Notes under the pieces: generated by a model | Told to the model about the DNA's origin: nothing | What the model saw: the letters and a program-made list of their open reading frames with translations, nothing else | Databases searched by the model: none | Source: Alteromonas antoniana | GTDB lineage: Bacteria; Pseudomonadota; Gammaproteobacteria; Enterobacterales; Alteromonadaceae | NCBI RefSeq assembly: GCF_019249295.1 | Contig: NZ_JAESDH010000009.1 | Location: 62,001-126,000, forward strand | Direction of reading: 5' to 3' | DNA: 64,000 nucleotides | Part shown: piece by piece, positions 18,658 to 27,003 of the stretch | Layout of the letters: the number at the start of each line of letters is the position of its first letter | How positions within the stretch are numbered: position 1 is the stretch's first letter | Translations under genes and position numbers: made by a program

Positions 18658-19179
18658 ATGAAAAATAAAACACTTTCTATTGTCACAGTTATCAGTGCGA
18701 TTTTATTTACCACTGCCGTACAGGCTAACCCCAATACCATCAATGTTGAATACAGAGCGCAGGAGGGCGCACCGGGTCAGCTGATCCTCTATCAGGATAA
18801 TCAGCCAATTGAGATCATTGAGTTTACACAAGACAAAAAATTCATCCGTTTCGAGTTTCCCGCCGGCTATTCTGATTTTGACCTGAAAGTGTTTGAACAA
18901 AATGAGCTTGCAGAAAAAAATGCGATCCTCTCTACCTATGCGCAGTCAACAACCCAGGGCATCGCCGCGTTTAATGCATTATGGGCTGGCCATGCCTCCA
19001 GCGCACAAAACGCCAGAGAATTTCAGGTTCACTCTGTAGGCCGAAAAGCGCTGGTTGTTCGCAATAAAAATGTGGATGGTACGCCGGAGGGCGTATTGCA
19101 CGACTATATCGTCAGGTTCACAGTGGGCAACACCACATACCTGCTGGACCCAAGCATTCGCAATACCACCAGGCGATAG
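18658..19179 (+). CDS. Exported paralogue of the small acidic protein
   Basis: Started at the ATG at 18658 (after CAGGAAAAC) the product has 173 residues and a clear signal peptide, MKNKTLSIVTVISAILFTT with cleavage near VQA. The mature part parallels the upstream protein: LILYQDNQPIEIIEF, KKFIRFEFPAGYSDFDLKVFEQNE, FNALWAGHASSAQNAREFQV, LVVRNKNVDGT and YLLDPSIRNTT. An earlier in-frame start at 18556 would overlap the upstream stop and hide the signal, so it was not chosen. The pair is a duplication in which one copy acquired or lost export. Function is unknown. Confidence 0.75.
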   Translation: MKNKTLSIVTVISAILFTTAVQANPNTINVEYRAQEGAPGQLILYQDNQPIEIIEFTQDKKFIRFEFPAGYSDFDLKVFEQNELAEKNAILSTYAQSTTQGIAAFNALWAGHASSAQNAREFQVHSVGRKALVVRNKNVDGTPEGVLHDYIVRFTVGNTTYLLDPSIRNTTRR

Positions 19180-19419
19180 CCGCAAGAAGGATGTGGGGCG
19201 CTCCGTACGGCGCGCCCGGTATTCTTCACAATGCGACATCAATGCGGGAAACCCTAGCCGGGCGGTCAGTAATTTCTGATATACACTATACTCAGGTATC
19301 CGGCGGTGCTTATCCTCGTATGCCTTGTCGGTGGCATCACCCAGCTTTTCCCCTGACGCTTTCGTCCTTACTCTCTTGCTCCGGCATCTACTTATACGCG
19401 TCCTTCGCACGATAAAAAT

Positions 19420-19448
19420 TTGACTTAGATCAAGTTCGATCATAAAGT
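19420..19448 (+). promoter_or_regulatory. Sigma70-like promoter of the gbsR-cydAB operon, with FNR-like half match
   Basis: TTGACT at 19420-19425 and TAAAGT at 19443-19448 are separated by 17 bases, a good sigma70 pair. The same bases contain TTGACTTAGATCAA (19420-19433), one base off the FNR/Anr consensus TTGAT-N4-ATCAA. Because that box sits on the -35, binding there would repress. Confidence 0.6.
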
Positions 19449-19468
19449 TTCAGTAATTTCTGAAACTT
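19445..19468. promoter_or_regulatory. Perfect dyad operator before the GbsR/MarR gene
   Basis: AAGTTTCAG at 19445-19453 and CTGAAACTT at 19460-19468 form a perfect 9-bp inverted repeat with a 6-base spacer. It overlaps the -10 and expected transcription start and ends 4 bases before the ATG, as expected for autoregulation by the winged-helix protein it precedes. Confidence 0.65.
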
Positions 19469-19472
19469 CAAT

Positions 19473-20042
19473 ATGATCAGTAAAATGAAAATGACGCCGC
19501 TAATAACCTCTGCTGTAATGCACTTTGGTGAGATGGGTAGTCGCTGGGGATTTAACCGCACGGTAGGCCAGATGCTGGCACTTATCGTACTGAACGAGGA
19601 ACCAGTCACAGCTCAGGAAATTGCTGACGCGCTGAATATTTCACGCGGCAATGTCAGCATGGGCCTGAAAGAGCTTCAATCCTGGCGATTAGTAAAACCT
19701 CACCTGGTGCCCGGTGAGCGCAAAGATTATTTTGTTCCGGCCGGGTCTGTGTGGGAGCTGGCCAACCGCGTTTTTGAAGAAAGAAGAAAGCGCGAAATTG
19801 ATCCAACTTTGAGTTTGTTACGTGACTTACTACTCGACACCCCCGCAAACAGCAATGAAGCGCAGGCGCAGCAAACGCTGTCTGAAATTCATGACTTATT
19901 AGAGTCGGTGACGGCGTGGTCTCAGGAGCTTCAGAATCTGGGACCTGACAAGCTGAACACGCTGATGAAACTTGGGTCCGGTGTCGGTCGCATGCTGGAT
20001 CTGAAAGATAAGCTTTTACCCGGTAAATCTACCGTCAATTGA
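19473..20042 (+). CDS. GbsR/MarR family transcriptional regulator
   Basis: This 189-residue DNA-binding protein has a GbsR-type winged helix: FGEMGSRWGFNRTVGQMLALI, then EEPVTAQEIADALNISRGNVSMGLKELQSWRLV as helix-turn-helix and a wing at VPGERKDYFV. A C-terminal helical region from about 95 to 189 likely mediates dimerisation. It lies 10 bases upstream of cydA on the same strand, so it probably controls the oxidase operon. The ATG at 19473 has no clear ribosome-binding site; in-frame ATGs at 19485 and 19491 are possible starts. Confidence 0.86.
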   Translation: MISKMKMTPLITSAVMHFGEMGSRWGFNRTVGQMLALIVLNEEPVTAQEIADALNISRGNVSMGLKELQSWRLVKPHLVPGERKDYFVPAGSVWELANRVFEERRKREIDPTLSLLRDLLLDTPANSNEAQAQQTLSEIHDLLESVTAWSQELQNLGPDKLNTLMKLGSGVGRMLDLKDKLLPGKSTVN

Positions 20043-20052
20043 GGAGGCCGTT

Positions 20053-21414
20053 GTGGACGCGTTTTTGCTGTCTCGTTTGCAGTTCGCACTGAATATCAGT
20101 TTTCATATTCTTTTTCCAACAATCACCATGGCACTAGCCTGGTTTCTTTTCTATTTCAAACTGCGCTCTAATCTGTCAACGAATCCGGTATGGATGCGGA
20201 TTTACCGGTTTTGGGTGCGGGTGTTTGCACTGACATTTGCCCTGGGTGTTGTCAGTGGCGTAACCATGTCATTTCAGTTCGGTACTAACTGGCCCGGCTT
20301 TATGGAAAAAGTCGGGAACGTGGCGGGACCATTACTCGGTTATGAAGTGCTGACGGCGTTCTTCCTCGAAGCTACTTTCCTGGGCATTATGCTTTTCGGG
20401 ATCCGCAAAGTGCCCAATTGGGTGCATACGCTGGCGACACTGGTCGTGGCTATCGGTACCAGTACCTCGGCGTTTTGGATCCTCTCACTAAACAGCTGGA
20501 TGCATACCCCCCAGGGGCATGAAGTCATAGACGGTATTGTGTATGCAAAAGACTGGAGTGAAATTATCTTTAACCCGTCTTTCCCCTACCGGTTTGTGCA
20601 CATGATGCTGGCCTCAGGACTGACGGCAAGCTTCCTTATCGCAGGGCTCTCAGCCTATCGCATGTTAAAAGGCGATGACAAAGAAGCACCGAAAATCGCG
20701 CTGAAGACGGCAACCTATACTGCTGCTGTGCTGATACCACTACAGATTTTTGCCGGCGATATGCATGGGCTGAACACGCTTGAGCATCAACCACAGAAAG
20801 TAGCAGCGATGGAAGGGTTATGGGAAACCACCGAAGGCGTTCCCTTACTCTTATTTGCCATACCTGATGAAGAGAGCCGCGAAAATCATCTGGAGATCAA
20901 GATCCCGCGCGCAGCCAGCCTTATTCTTACCCACGACCCTAACGGCAAAGTACAGGGCCTCAATGATTTTAAAGGCGAGCATCCGCCGGTAGCCCAGGTC
21001 TTTTTTAGCTTCCGGGTGATGATTGGAATGGGCCTGCTGATGCTGCTGGTGTCGTGGACAGGGGCGGTTTTGCTGTGGCGACGCGGAGACATTCCGTTGT
21101 GGATGAAGAAAGTCTATGCCGGTATGGCCTTCAGTGGCTGGATAGCGACGCTGGCCGGCTGGTATGTCACTGAAATTGGCCGACAGCCTTATCTGGTATC
21201 GGGCGTGCTTAGAACTGAAGATGCAGTGACAGGTTTGCCAGCAGGCAATGTGGCCTTGTCATTTACTCTGTATGCCGTGATTTATACTGTGCTGTTGTTT
21301 GCCTATATGGGCACGCTGATGCTGATGTGTCGCCGGGCAGTCGAGATCGAAGAAATCACTACTGAAGAGCGGGAGATGGCGAAAGCCGGAAAAATGTCTC
21401 CTGCCAATACCTAG
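20053..21414 (+). CDS. cydA: Cytochrome bd-type ubiquinol oxidase subunit I (CioA type)
   Basis: The 453-residue membrane protein starts at GTG after a GAGGAGG site. It carries the conserved N-terminal SRLQFALNISFHILFP with the heme ligand His, the GTNWPGFMEKVG block, RFVHMMLASG with a second heme His and GWYVTEIGRQPYLVSG near the C-terminus. The quinol-binding region GDMHGLNTLEHQPQK is followed by a short loop, and the total is well below the roughly 520 residues of E. coli CydA, so it is the short-Q-loop, CioA (cyanide-insensitive) kind. It oxidises quinol and reduces oxygen without pumping protons. Subunit II follows after 9 bases. Confidence 0.95.
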   Translation: MDAFLLSRLQFALNISFHILFPTITMALAWFLFYFKLRSNLSTNPVWMRIYRFWVRVFALTFALGVVSGVTMSFQFGTNWPGFMEKVGNVAGPLLGYEVLTAFFLEATFLGIMLFGIRKVPNWVHTLATLVVAIGTSTSAFWILSLNSWMHTPQGHEVIDGIVYAKDWSEIIFNPSFPYRFVHMMLASGLTASFLIAGLSAYRMLKGDDKEAPKIALKTATYTAAVLIPLQIFAGDMHGLNTLEHQPQKVAAMEGLWETTEGVPLLLFAIPDEESRENHLEIKIPRAASLILTHDPNGKVQGLNDFKGEHPPVAQVFFSFRVMIGMGLLMLLVSWTGAVLLWRRGDIPLWMKKVYAGMAFSGWIATLAGWYVTEIGRQPYLVSGVLRTEDAVTGLPAGNVALSFTLYAVIYTVLLFAYMGTLMLMCRRAVEIEEITTEEREMAKAGKMSPANT

Positions 21415-21423
21415 GAGATCACC

Positions 21424-22434
21424 ATGCCATTTGAAAGTTTATCCGCCGAAACCTTAGGTGATATCTACGTTGGTCTGCTGGGTCTTGCGGTATTACTCTA
21501 CGCTATTCTGGACGGCTATGATCTCGGTGTAGGGGTGCTGCTTCCCCCCCGGGAAGAAAAATTCCGTGACGATATGATTGCCTCTATCGGGCCGTACTGG
21601 GATGCCAATGAAACCTGGCTGGTGCTCGCTATTGGCCTGCTATTGTTTGCGTTTCCGGAAGCGCACAGTGAGTTTCTTCAATCCTTGTATATTCCGGCCA
21701 CGCTGATGTTGATCGGGCTGATATTACGTGGCGTGTCTTTTGACTTTCGCGCAAAGGTAGCGCAGGTAAGAAAGCGCAGCTGGGATCTAAGTTTTAAATG
21801 GGGCTCATTACTGACAACTCTGGCGCAGGGCTACATGCTGGGTATCTACGTTACCGGTCTGCGAACCGACATCTGGGCGCAGGGCTTCGCACTGCTGGCC
21901 GCGCTTGGTGTTACCGCAGCCTATGCGTTTATTGGTTCATGCTGGCTGATTATGAAGGCCGAAAACGAATTGCAGGAAAAAGCCTTTTACTGGGCAAGAC
22001 GCGGACTGTTCGTATTATCCGGCGGTATCATCGCAGTAAGCCTGGCGAATCTTACGCTACATGATGATGTCAGAGAGCTTTGGCTGAGCGCACCGTGGGG
22101 GTATTTGCTGATGGCCATTCCTGTTACCTGTTTTGCGCTGCTGGTGCTGTGCGCTGTATTACTCAAAAAACTCCCCGAAGCCAAAGGGAAAGGAGAATGG
22201 CTGCCCTTCTTTATCGCGCTGGTAGTATTTGTGCTGTGCTTCAGCGCATTTGGTATCAGCTACTACCCCTACGTTATTCCCGGACAACTTACGGTTATGG
22301 ATGCACTGAGTGATGCAAACTCACTGCGCTTCCTGTTAGTGGGGACGGTTATCGTGGTGCCGTGCATTCTTGCTTATACCGTACTGGTTTACCGCATTTT
22401 TGCCGGTAAATCGGAAAAACTCAGTTATTACTGA
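21424..22434 (+). CDS. cydB: Cytochrome bd-type ubiquinol oxidase subunit II
   Basis: The 336-residue multi-pass protein has the CydB landmarks LYAILDGYDLGVGVLLP, IGPYWDANETWLVLAIGLLLFAFPEAHS, ILRGVSFDFRAK and SYYPYVIPGQLTVMDA near the C-terminus. It pairs with the CioA-type subunit just upstream, with an AGGAG ribosome-binding site before its ATG. No CydX-like small subunit follows: the nearest small ORF at 22716 has no membrane helix. Confidence 0.95.
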   Translation: MPFESLSAETLGDIYVGLLGLAVLLYAILDGYDLGVGVLLPPREEKFRDDMIASIGPYWDANETWLVLAIGLLLFAFPEAHSEFLQSLYIPATLMLIGLILRGVSFDFRAKVAQVRKRSWDLSFKWGSLLTTLAQGYMLGIYVTGLRTDIWAQGFALLAALGVTAAYAFIGSCWLIMKAENELQEKAFYWARRGLFVLSGGIIAVSLANLTLHDDVRELWLSAPWGYLLMAIPVTCFALLVLCAVLLKKLPEAKGKGEWLPFFIALVVFVLCFSAFGISYYPYVIPGQLTVMDALSDANSLRFLLVGTVIVVPCILAYTVLVYRIFAGKSEKLSYY

Positions 22435-22449
22435 CATTCGTCCAGGCTG

Positions 22450-22667
22450 CCGCCGGATAAGCCGTAACCGGCGGTGGCACTGGCGTTGATCTATCTTCTG
22501 CAAGTCTGACACTGCCTGTAGCCTGTTTGCCATAGTAGTGTGATATGATAGGGAAGACGCGGTCGCAGTGATCTTTTACCCTTTTTCCTGCGTTCCTATA
22601 TTACGATAGCCTTATTGCTATCAGCAATTCGCACAGATAACTGCTCATACGCAACGAGCAGTTATCT
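22450..22667. repeat. Three hairpins between cydB and the 57-codon ORF
   Basis: Three perfect inverted repeats occur in this gap: CCGCCGG/CCGGCGG (22450-22456, 22468-22474), GATAGC/GCTATC (22605-22622) and a 12-bp pair AGATAACTGCTC/GAGCAGTTATCT (22635-22646, 22656-22667, loop of 9). The first may end cydB transcription; the last lies 48 bases before the small ORF and may be a leader element. None has a proper T run. TATGAT with an upstream TG (22541-22549) could be an extended -10. Confidence 0.5.
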
Positions 22668-22715
22668 ATTCGGGTTGGAAGCTTTTGAAACAACACTCCA
22701 GGGAGGAGATAAATT

Positions 22716-22889
22716 ATGAATATTTTAACGAAGTCCTTTTCCCGCTTTTTTGAAAAAGCGCACCCTTACACTATCGCGTATTATCTGGGTCGTAAAAATA
22801 CGCAGCGCATTCTGGACTGCAAGATAAAGAAGAAATCTAAGCTGGAAGCGCAAATGCAAGCAGAAGAGTCACCAAGAGAGTCAAAGTAA
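22716..22889 (+). CDS. 57-residue basic small protein, unknown
   Basis: An ATG preceded at the right distance by GGGAGGAG opens a 57-codon frame: MNILTKSFSRFFEKAHPYTI begins it, and it ends with a highly charged KIKKKSKLEAQMQAEESPRESK-type helix. The N-terminal half is amphipathic with aromatic residues, and there is no membrane helix or signal peptide. It is too short for usual gene callers. A terminator follows 64 bases later, so it is a self-contained transcription unit. I do not recognise the family. Confidence 0.65.
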   Translation: MNILTKSFSRFFEKAHPYTIAYYLGRKNTQRILDCKIKKKSKLEAQMQAEESPRESK

Positions 22890-22952
22890 TGCTGTAAAGT
22901 TGCGGTCTTGTCGATGACGCGGCGACGCAAGACAAAACTTGTTAAGTAAAAC

Positions 22953-22983
22953 AAAAGAGGCCGGTTTTCACCGGCCTCTTTTA
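22953..22983. terminator. Bidirectional terminator between the small ORF and gcdH
   Basis: A 12-bp stem, AAAAGAGGCCGG (22953-22964) with CCGGCCTCTTTT (22971-22982), can end the plus-strand small ORF and the minus-strand acyl-CoA dehydrogenase gene. Confidence 0.9.
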
Positions 22984-23023
22984 TGAGTGATATAACTTAC
23001 ACTAACCCGCAAGATGTGAAGTC

Positions 23024-24208
23024 TCAGAAAAACGCCTGCAGACCAGTTTGTGCCCGCCCAAGGATAAGACCATGCACATCGTAGGTTCCCTCGTAGGTGT
23101 TGACTGTCTCAAGGTTGATCATATGGCGCATCACATGGAATTCATCACTGATCCCATTGCCACCATGCATGTCTCTGGCTTGTCTGGCGATATCCAGCGC
23201 TTTACCACAGTTGTTACGCTTCACTAACGAAATCATGGTGGGATCGAAGGCTTTGCTGTCAATCAGCTGGCCCACACGAAGTGATGCCTGCAGGCCCAGC
23301 GCAATTTCAGTCTGCATATTTGCCAGCTTGGTTTGAAACAGCTGGGTTTGCGCCAGCGGCTTATTAAACTGCTTTCGATCAAGCCCATACTGACGCGCCG
23401 CGTGCCAACAAAATTCTGCCGCGCCCATCGCCCCCCAGGAGATCCCATACCGAGCCATGTTCAGGCAACTAAAGGGGCCTTTTAGCCCTCGTACGTTTGG
23501 CAGCATGTTTTCTTCAGGTACAAACACGTTGTCCATGACAATCTCACCGGTAATGGACGCGCGTAGCGACAATTTGCCTTCCACCTTAGGCGCAGATAGT
23601 CCCTGCATGCCTTTTTCCAGTACGAAGCCGGTGATCTTATCATCCTCGTCCTGATTCTTGGCCCACACTACAAATACATCGGCCACCGGTGAGTTCGTTA
23701 TCCACATTTTGCTGCCGGACAGTCGGTACCCACCTTCTACTTTTTTCGCACGGGTTTTCATGCCTGCAGGATCAGAGCCCGCATCAGGCTCTGTCAGACC
23801 GAAACAGCCTATCCACTCACCACTTGCCAGCTTCGGCAGATATTTTTCTTTTTGTGCCTCAGAACCGAACTGATAAATGGGATGCATTACCAGCGAGGAC
23901 TGCACACTCATCGCACTACGATAGCCGCTGTCTACCCGCTCGACCTCGCGGGCAATAAGCCCGTACGTCACATAGTTCACGCCCGGGCAACCATAGCCAT
24001 CAATCGTCGCGCCAAGCAGCCCCATTTCGCCGAACTGGCGCATAATGCCAGTGTCAAAATGATCCTGGCGGTTAGCTTGTAAGATCCCTGGCATTAAGGT
24101 TTGCTGGCAGAATTCACGGGCAGAATCTCTGACCATGCGCTCATCTTCTGACAGTTGTTCGTTGAGCAACAAAATATCGTCCCAGTTATTGGCTACATCT
24201 TGTGACAT
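23024..24208 (-). CDS. gcdH: Glutaryl-CoA dehydrogenase
   Basis: The 394-residue flavoenzyme belongs to the acyl-CoA dehydrogenase family and matches the glutaryl-CoA type: [34 protein letters not shown], the FAD-site block [38 protein letters not shown], and the catalytic-glutamate region [21 protein letters not shown]. It converts glutaryl-CoA to crotonyl-CoA in lysine and tryptophan breakdown. It is a single-gene unit with its own terminator; the usual CoA-transferase partner is not adjacent. Confidence 0.9.
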   Translation of the reverse strand: MSQDVANNWDDILLLNEQLSEDERMVRDSAREFCQQTLMPGILQANRQDHFDTGIMRQFGEMGLLGATIDGYGCPGVNYVTYGLIAREVERVDSGYRSAMSVQSSLVMHPIYQFGSEAQKEKYLPKLASGEWIGCFGLTEPDAGSDPAGMKTRAKKVEGGYRLSGSKMWITNSPVADVFVVWAKNQDEDDKITGFVLEKGMQGLSAPKVEGKLSLRASITGEIVMDNVFVPEENMLPNVRGLKGPFSCLNMARYGISWGAMGAAEFCWHAARQYGLDRKQFNKPLAQTQLFQTKLANMQTEIALGLQASLRVGQLIDSKAFDPTMISLVKRNNCGKALDIARQARDMHGGNGISDEFHVMRHMINLETVNTYEGTYDVHGLILGRAQTGLQAFF

Positions 24209-24624
24209 ACATGGTGTCCTGTTTACGTCGAATCGTTACCGGTACTACTATTGTGCAGCTCTTCAACGGAAGAGCGCCTCTTCGTAGATACCGCCCCTGC
24301 CAACCAGAGATAACAGCGCTAAACCAAACGCTGGATTGGCTATCACGATAGAATATCGTCAGTTTATCACACCCGTCCTTGCGCAAAATTCATCTGCATC
24401 AATGAAAGGGTATTACTTTTGCGAATATTTACGCCGGTCGGTTCAGACCTCGATTTATCATTATCAAGACGTTCGAACAGGAAGCGTAACGACCCCATTC
24501 CGGCCTATCACTCTCGTAAATGACGTTGAAATGAGAATATAAAGCGTTGCACATGCTTCGATTATTTAGCGTGCGACCACGTGACCTCCGTGATACCAGA
24601 CAGTGTCTGTTGCTACTGTTATCT
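24209..24624. other. Intergenic region upstream of gcdH
   Basis: The 416 bases contain the gcdH promoter region and the end of the minus-strand Lrp gene. The most notable element is a perfect dyad ACGATA-GAA-TATCGT at 24345-24359, about 137 bases before the gcdH start, a possible operator. A small hairpin GAAGAG/CTCTTC lies near 24269. No credible ORF was found. Confidence 0.4.
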
Positions 24625-25098
24625 TTACAGGTGATGAAGCGGCAGTGCAGTGTCGTATTTAATTTGTTCCATGGCAAAACTGGACGTGACATCGCTAAGT
24701 TCAATCCCGTTCACCAGACGTTTATAGAAGTGATCAAAGCTTGCCATGTCTGTCACCTGCACTTTCAGCATGTAATCGTATTCTCCTGACATGCGATAAA
24801 ACTCTACCACTTCATCAAATGCGGACGCGTGGCGGGCAAATGCATCTAGCCAGCTTCCATCATGCCGACCGGCTTTTACCTGCACGAACACGGTCATTGC
24901 CAGTCCGAGTTTCTGTGCATCCAGCAAGGCAACACGCCGGGAAATCAGCCCCTGCTGCTCCAACCGCTGAATGCGTCGCCAGCAGGGCGTCTGCGTCAGC
25001 CCGACTTGCTCTGCAATTTCTGATAGCGGCACGTCAGCATTTTGTTGTAATAAGGCAAGAATATCGCGGTCAACGCGATCTATGGAATTATTTTTCAA
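24625..25098 (-). CDS. Lrp/AsnC family transcriptional regulator
   Basis: The 157-residue protein has an N-terminal helix-turn-helix (IDRVDRDILALLQQNADVPLSEIAEQVGLTQTPCWRRIQRLEQQGLI) and a C-terminal RAM ligand-binding domain (MTVFVQVKAGRHDGSWLDAF ... SGEYDYMLKVQVTDMASFDHF). The CWRRI wording is typical of the DecR/BkdR branch, some of which respond to cysteine or branched-chain amino acids. It faces a cysteine synthase-like gene, so it likely controls that gene. The start is a TTG at 25098; no in-frame ATG or good ribosome-binding site exists nearby, which leaves the exact start unsure. Confidence 0.9.
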   Translation of the reverse strand: MKNNSIDRVDRDILALLQQNADVPLSEIAEQVGLTQTPCWRRIQRLEQQGLISRRVALLDAQKLGLAMTVFVQVKAGRHDGSWLDAFARHASAFDEVVEFYRMSGEYDYMLKVQVTDMASFDHFYKRLVNGIELSDVTSSFAMEQIKYDTALPLHHL

Positions 25099-25121
25099 AA
25101 CAAGACATTTAATAGAATAAA

Positions 25122-25159
25122 TTGCTAATTAAGCATACATTGGCATTCCTATTTAGCAA
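25122..25159. promoter_or_regulatory. Inverted repeat between the Lrp gene and the cysteine synthase-like gene
   Basis: TTGCTAA at 25122-25128 and TTAGCAA at 25153-25159 are inverted repeats with 24 bases between, in an AT-rich divergent promoter. Lrp-family octamers often bind such spaced AT-rich arms. Confidence 0.45.
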
Positions 25160-25216
25160 GATTATTCAGCGTTTTGGCACAAACTGGTTGTCTGATTTTT
25201 TATTACAGAGAACGTC

Positions 25217-26179
25217 ATGCTGGATACGGTTTACACTGCAACAGACAACTTGCCACGCATCTACCCGGGCATTGAGCACACGATTGGCAATACGCCTCTG
25301 ATTGCGCTCTCCCGTATTGCCAAACGGAAAGGCTTCGTGGCCAACGTGCTGGGTAAGGTAGAGTTTATGAATCCGGCCGGCTCTATCAAAGACAGGCCCG
25401 CCTATGCCATGTTAAAGGCATTAATGGCGAGTCCGGACTTTACCGCTGACACCGAGCTGATTGAGGCATCGTCAGGCAACAATGGCGTCGCCTGCGCCTG
25501 GTTGTGTGCGTTGTATGACATTCCACTTACTATCGTAATCCCCGAGCATATGTCTGTTGAGAGACAAAAGCTCATTCGCCACTACGGCGCAAACGTGATC
25601 ACCACCCCGAAAGCACTTGGCACCAAAGGCGCGATTGACGAAGCCGCACGACTGGTATCTGAAAGACCACACGCCCGTTCACTCGATCAGTTTGCCAATC
25701 ATGCAAACCCGCTGGCACATGCACAAACAACTGCCAGAGAGCTTTTACAGGATACCCAAAACCACATTGACGTGCTGATAGCTGGGGTGGGCACCGGCGG
25801 TACGCTTACCGGCATTGCGCAGGTTGTCACACAACATTGTCCGAATGTGGAAGTTATCGCCGTTGAACCGGCACGATGTCCGGTGCTCAGCGAGGGACGC
25901 GCGGGCGTACACAATATACAGGGGTTAAGTTCAGGCCATGTTCCGGATGTGCTGGATACTGACTGTTATCACCACATTATGACGGTTGATGATGACGAGG
26001 CCATTCACTGGGCCAGGATGCTGGCCCGCGTTGAAGGACTGGCAGTGGGTATTTCTTCTGGTGCCACACTGGCTGCAGCGTCAAGGCTGGCAACGCAAAA
26101 GGCTTATCAGGGTAAGAATATTGTCGTTATTTTAGCCGATGGGGCTGAGAGGTATTTTTCAACGCCATTGTTTGAGTAA
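25217..26179 (+). CDS. Cysteine synthase family PLP enzyme (CysK-like)
   Basis: The 320-residue protein has the fold-type II beta-substituting enzyme pattern: HTIGNTPLIAL, NPAGSIKDRPAYAM with the PLP lysine, AGVGTGGTLTG for the phosphate, SGHVPDVLD, VGISSGATLAAA and ADGAERYFSTPLFE at the end. The asparagine loop reads ASSGNNGVA where CysK/CysM usually have TSGNTG, so substrate use may differ (for example cysteine desulfhydration). It is transcribed away from an Lrp-type regulator with a shared inverted repeat, consistent with control by an amino acid. Calls between CysK, CysM and a cysteine-degrading relative cannot be settled by reading. Confidence 0.82.
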   Translation: MLDTVYTATDNLPRIYPGIEHTIGNTPLIALSRIAKRKGFVANVLGKVEFMNPAGSIKDRPAYAMLKALMASPDFTADTELIEASSGNNGVACAWLCALYDIPLTIVIPEHMSVERQKLIRHYGANVITTPKALGTKGAIDEAARLVSERPHARSLDQFANHANPLAHAQTTARELLQDTQNHIDVLIAGVGTGGTLTGIAQVVTQHCPNVEVIAVEPARCPVLSEGRAGVHNIQGLSSGHVPDVLDTDCYHHIMTVDDDEAIHWARMLARVEGLAVGISSGATLAAASRLATQKAYQGKNIVVILADGAERYFSTPLFE

Positions 26180-26370
26180 TATCGGCGGGCATTGATTACC
26201 GCCGGCGACTTAATACCGATTTGTAGTCATAAGTAATCAGCCCGGAGCGCGCATTTTTACGGATTGGCAGTATATGGTAATTGCGGCTGCCGGCACTATC
26301 TCGTATATCTGGCGATTCCGGCGCTTTCACCTGACCATCGGTTTGCAGTCAGAGCGCTGCTGAAAAAGCC

Positions 26371-27003
26371 TTACCTAAGCCACCATGGCTGTGAGAAATC
26401 GACCTTTCCAGGCTCAATCTCGAAAGTGAATGGTGGTTCAAACGCTTCCCAGAATACCGCGCTGTAACTGTCATCTCTGATAGTAAAATGTCCTTTCTGC
26501 TGATATTGCTTCAGCAATTGCTCGTAAGCCCCCACCGGCATTTGCGGATTATTCTGCTGAAAGATAACTACGCCGCCGAAATCTTCATACAAGGCCTTAT
26601 CAATCAACCAACGCTCAACCTGTTTCACCGCGACTTCATCAAACGAGACCGGCTCTTCGGTTGCGGGCGGATTCTCGCTGAAATCTTCGGCGAAGCGCGC
26701 CTTAAATTTTTCAACCAACTCAGGCATAGCAGAAATGTCGTGGCTCTTGGCATAATGCGACAGCACCGCCTCTACAATTTTATCTGCCAGAAAGCCATGA
26801 CGATACTGTGCCATCGCCATATCTTTAGACGCCGAATTCATGCGCGCAATCTGGCTTAACTGTTCCCTGTCCGGACTGATATCATCTAAGGTAAGTGACT
26901 CACCGAAGACCGTGGCAATCACGTTTTCCTGCGCCTGCGCTGCGGCAGCGAAAACGGTAAAGAAAAACAGGAACAGAGAAACTCTGTAACCACCCCTGAA
27001 CAT
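26371..27003 (-). CDS. Exported protein of unknown function, SurA-N-like start
   Basis: The 210-residue product has a signal peptide (FRGGYRVSLFLFFFTVFAAA, cleavage after AQA) and an acidic mature chain. The opening ENVIATVFGESLTLDDISPD resembles the start of SurA/PpiD-type chaperone domains (a beta strand followed by helices), and the rest is helical with KFKARFAEDFSENPP and YEQLLKQYQQKGHF. There is no parvulin domain. GGAGTGAG precedes the ATG. It converges with the cysteine synthase-like gene. Function is unknown; a periplasmic chaperone-like role is only a suggestion. Confidence 0.7.
   Translation of the reverse strand: MFRGGYRVSLFLFFFTVFAAAAQAQENVIATVFGESLTLDDISPDREQLSQIARMNSASKDMAMAQYRHGFLADKIVEAVLSHYAKSHDISAMPELVEKFKARFAEDFSENPPATEEPVSFDEVAVKQVERWLIDKALYEDFGGVVIFQQNNPQMPVGAYEQLLKQYQQKGHFTIRDDSYSAVFWEAFEPPFTFEIEPGKVDFSQPWWLR

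Noticed and set aside
22716-22889. CydX small subunit of the bd oxidase
   Set aside because: The encoded 57-residue protein has no membrane helix and does not match CydX wording.
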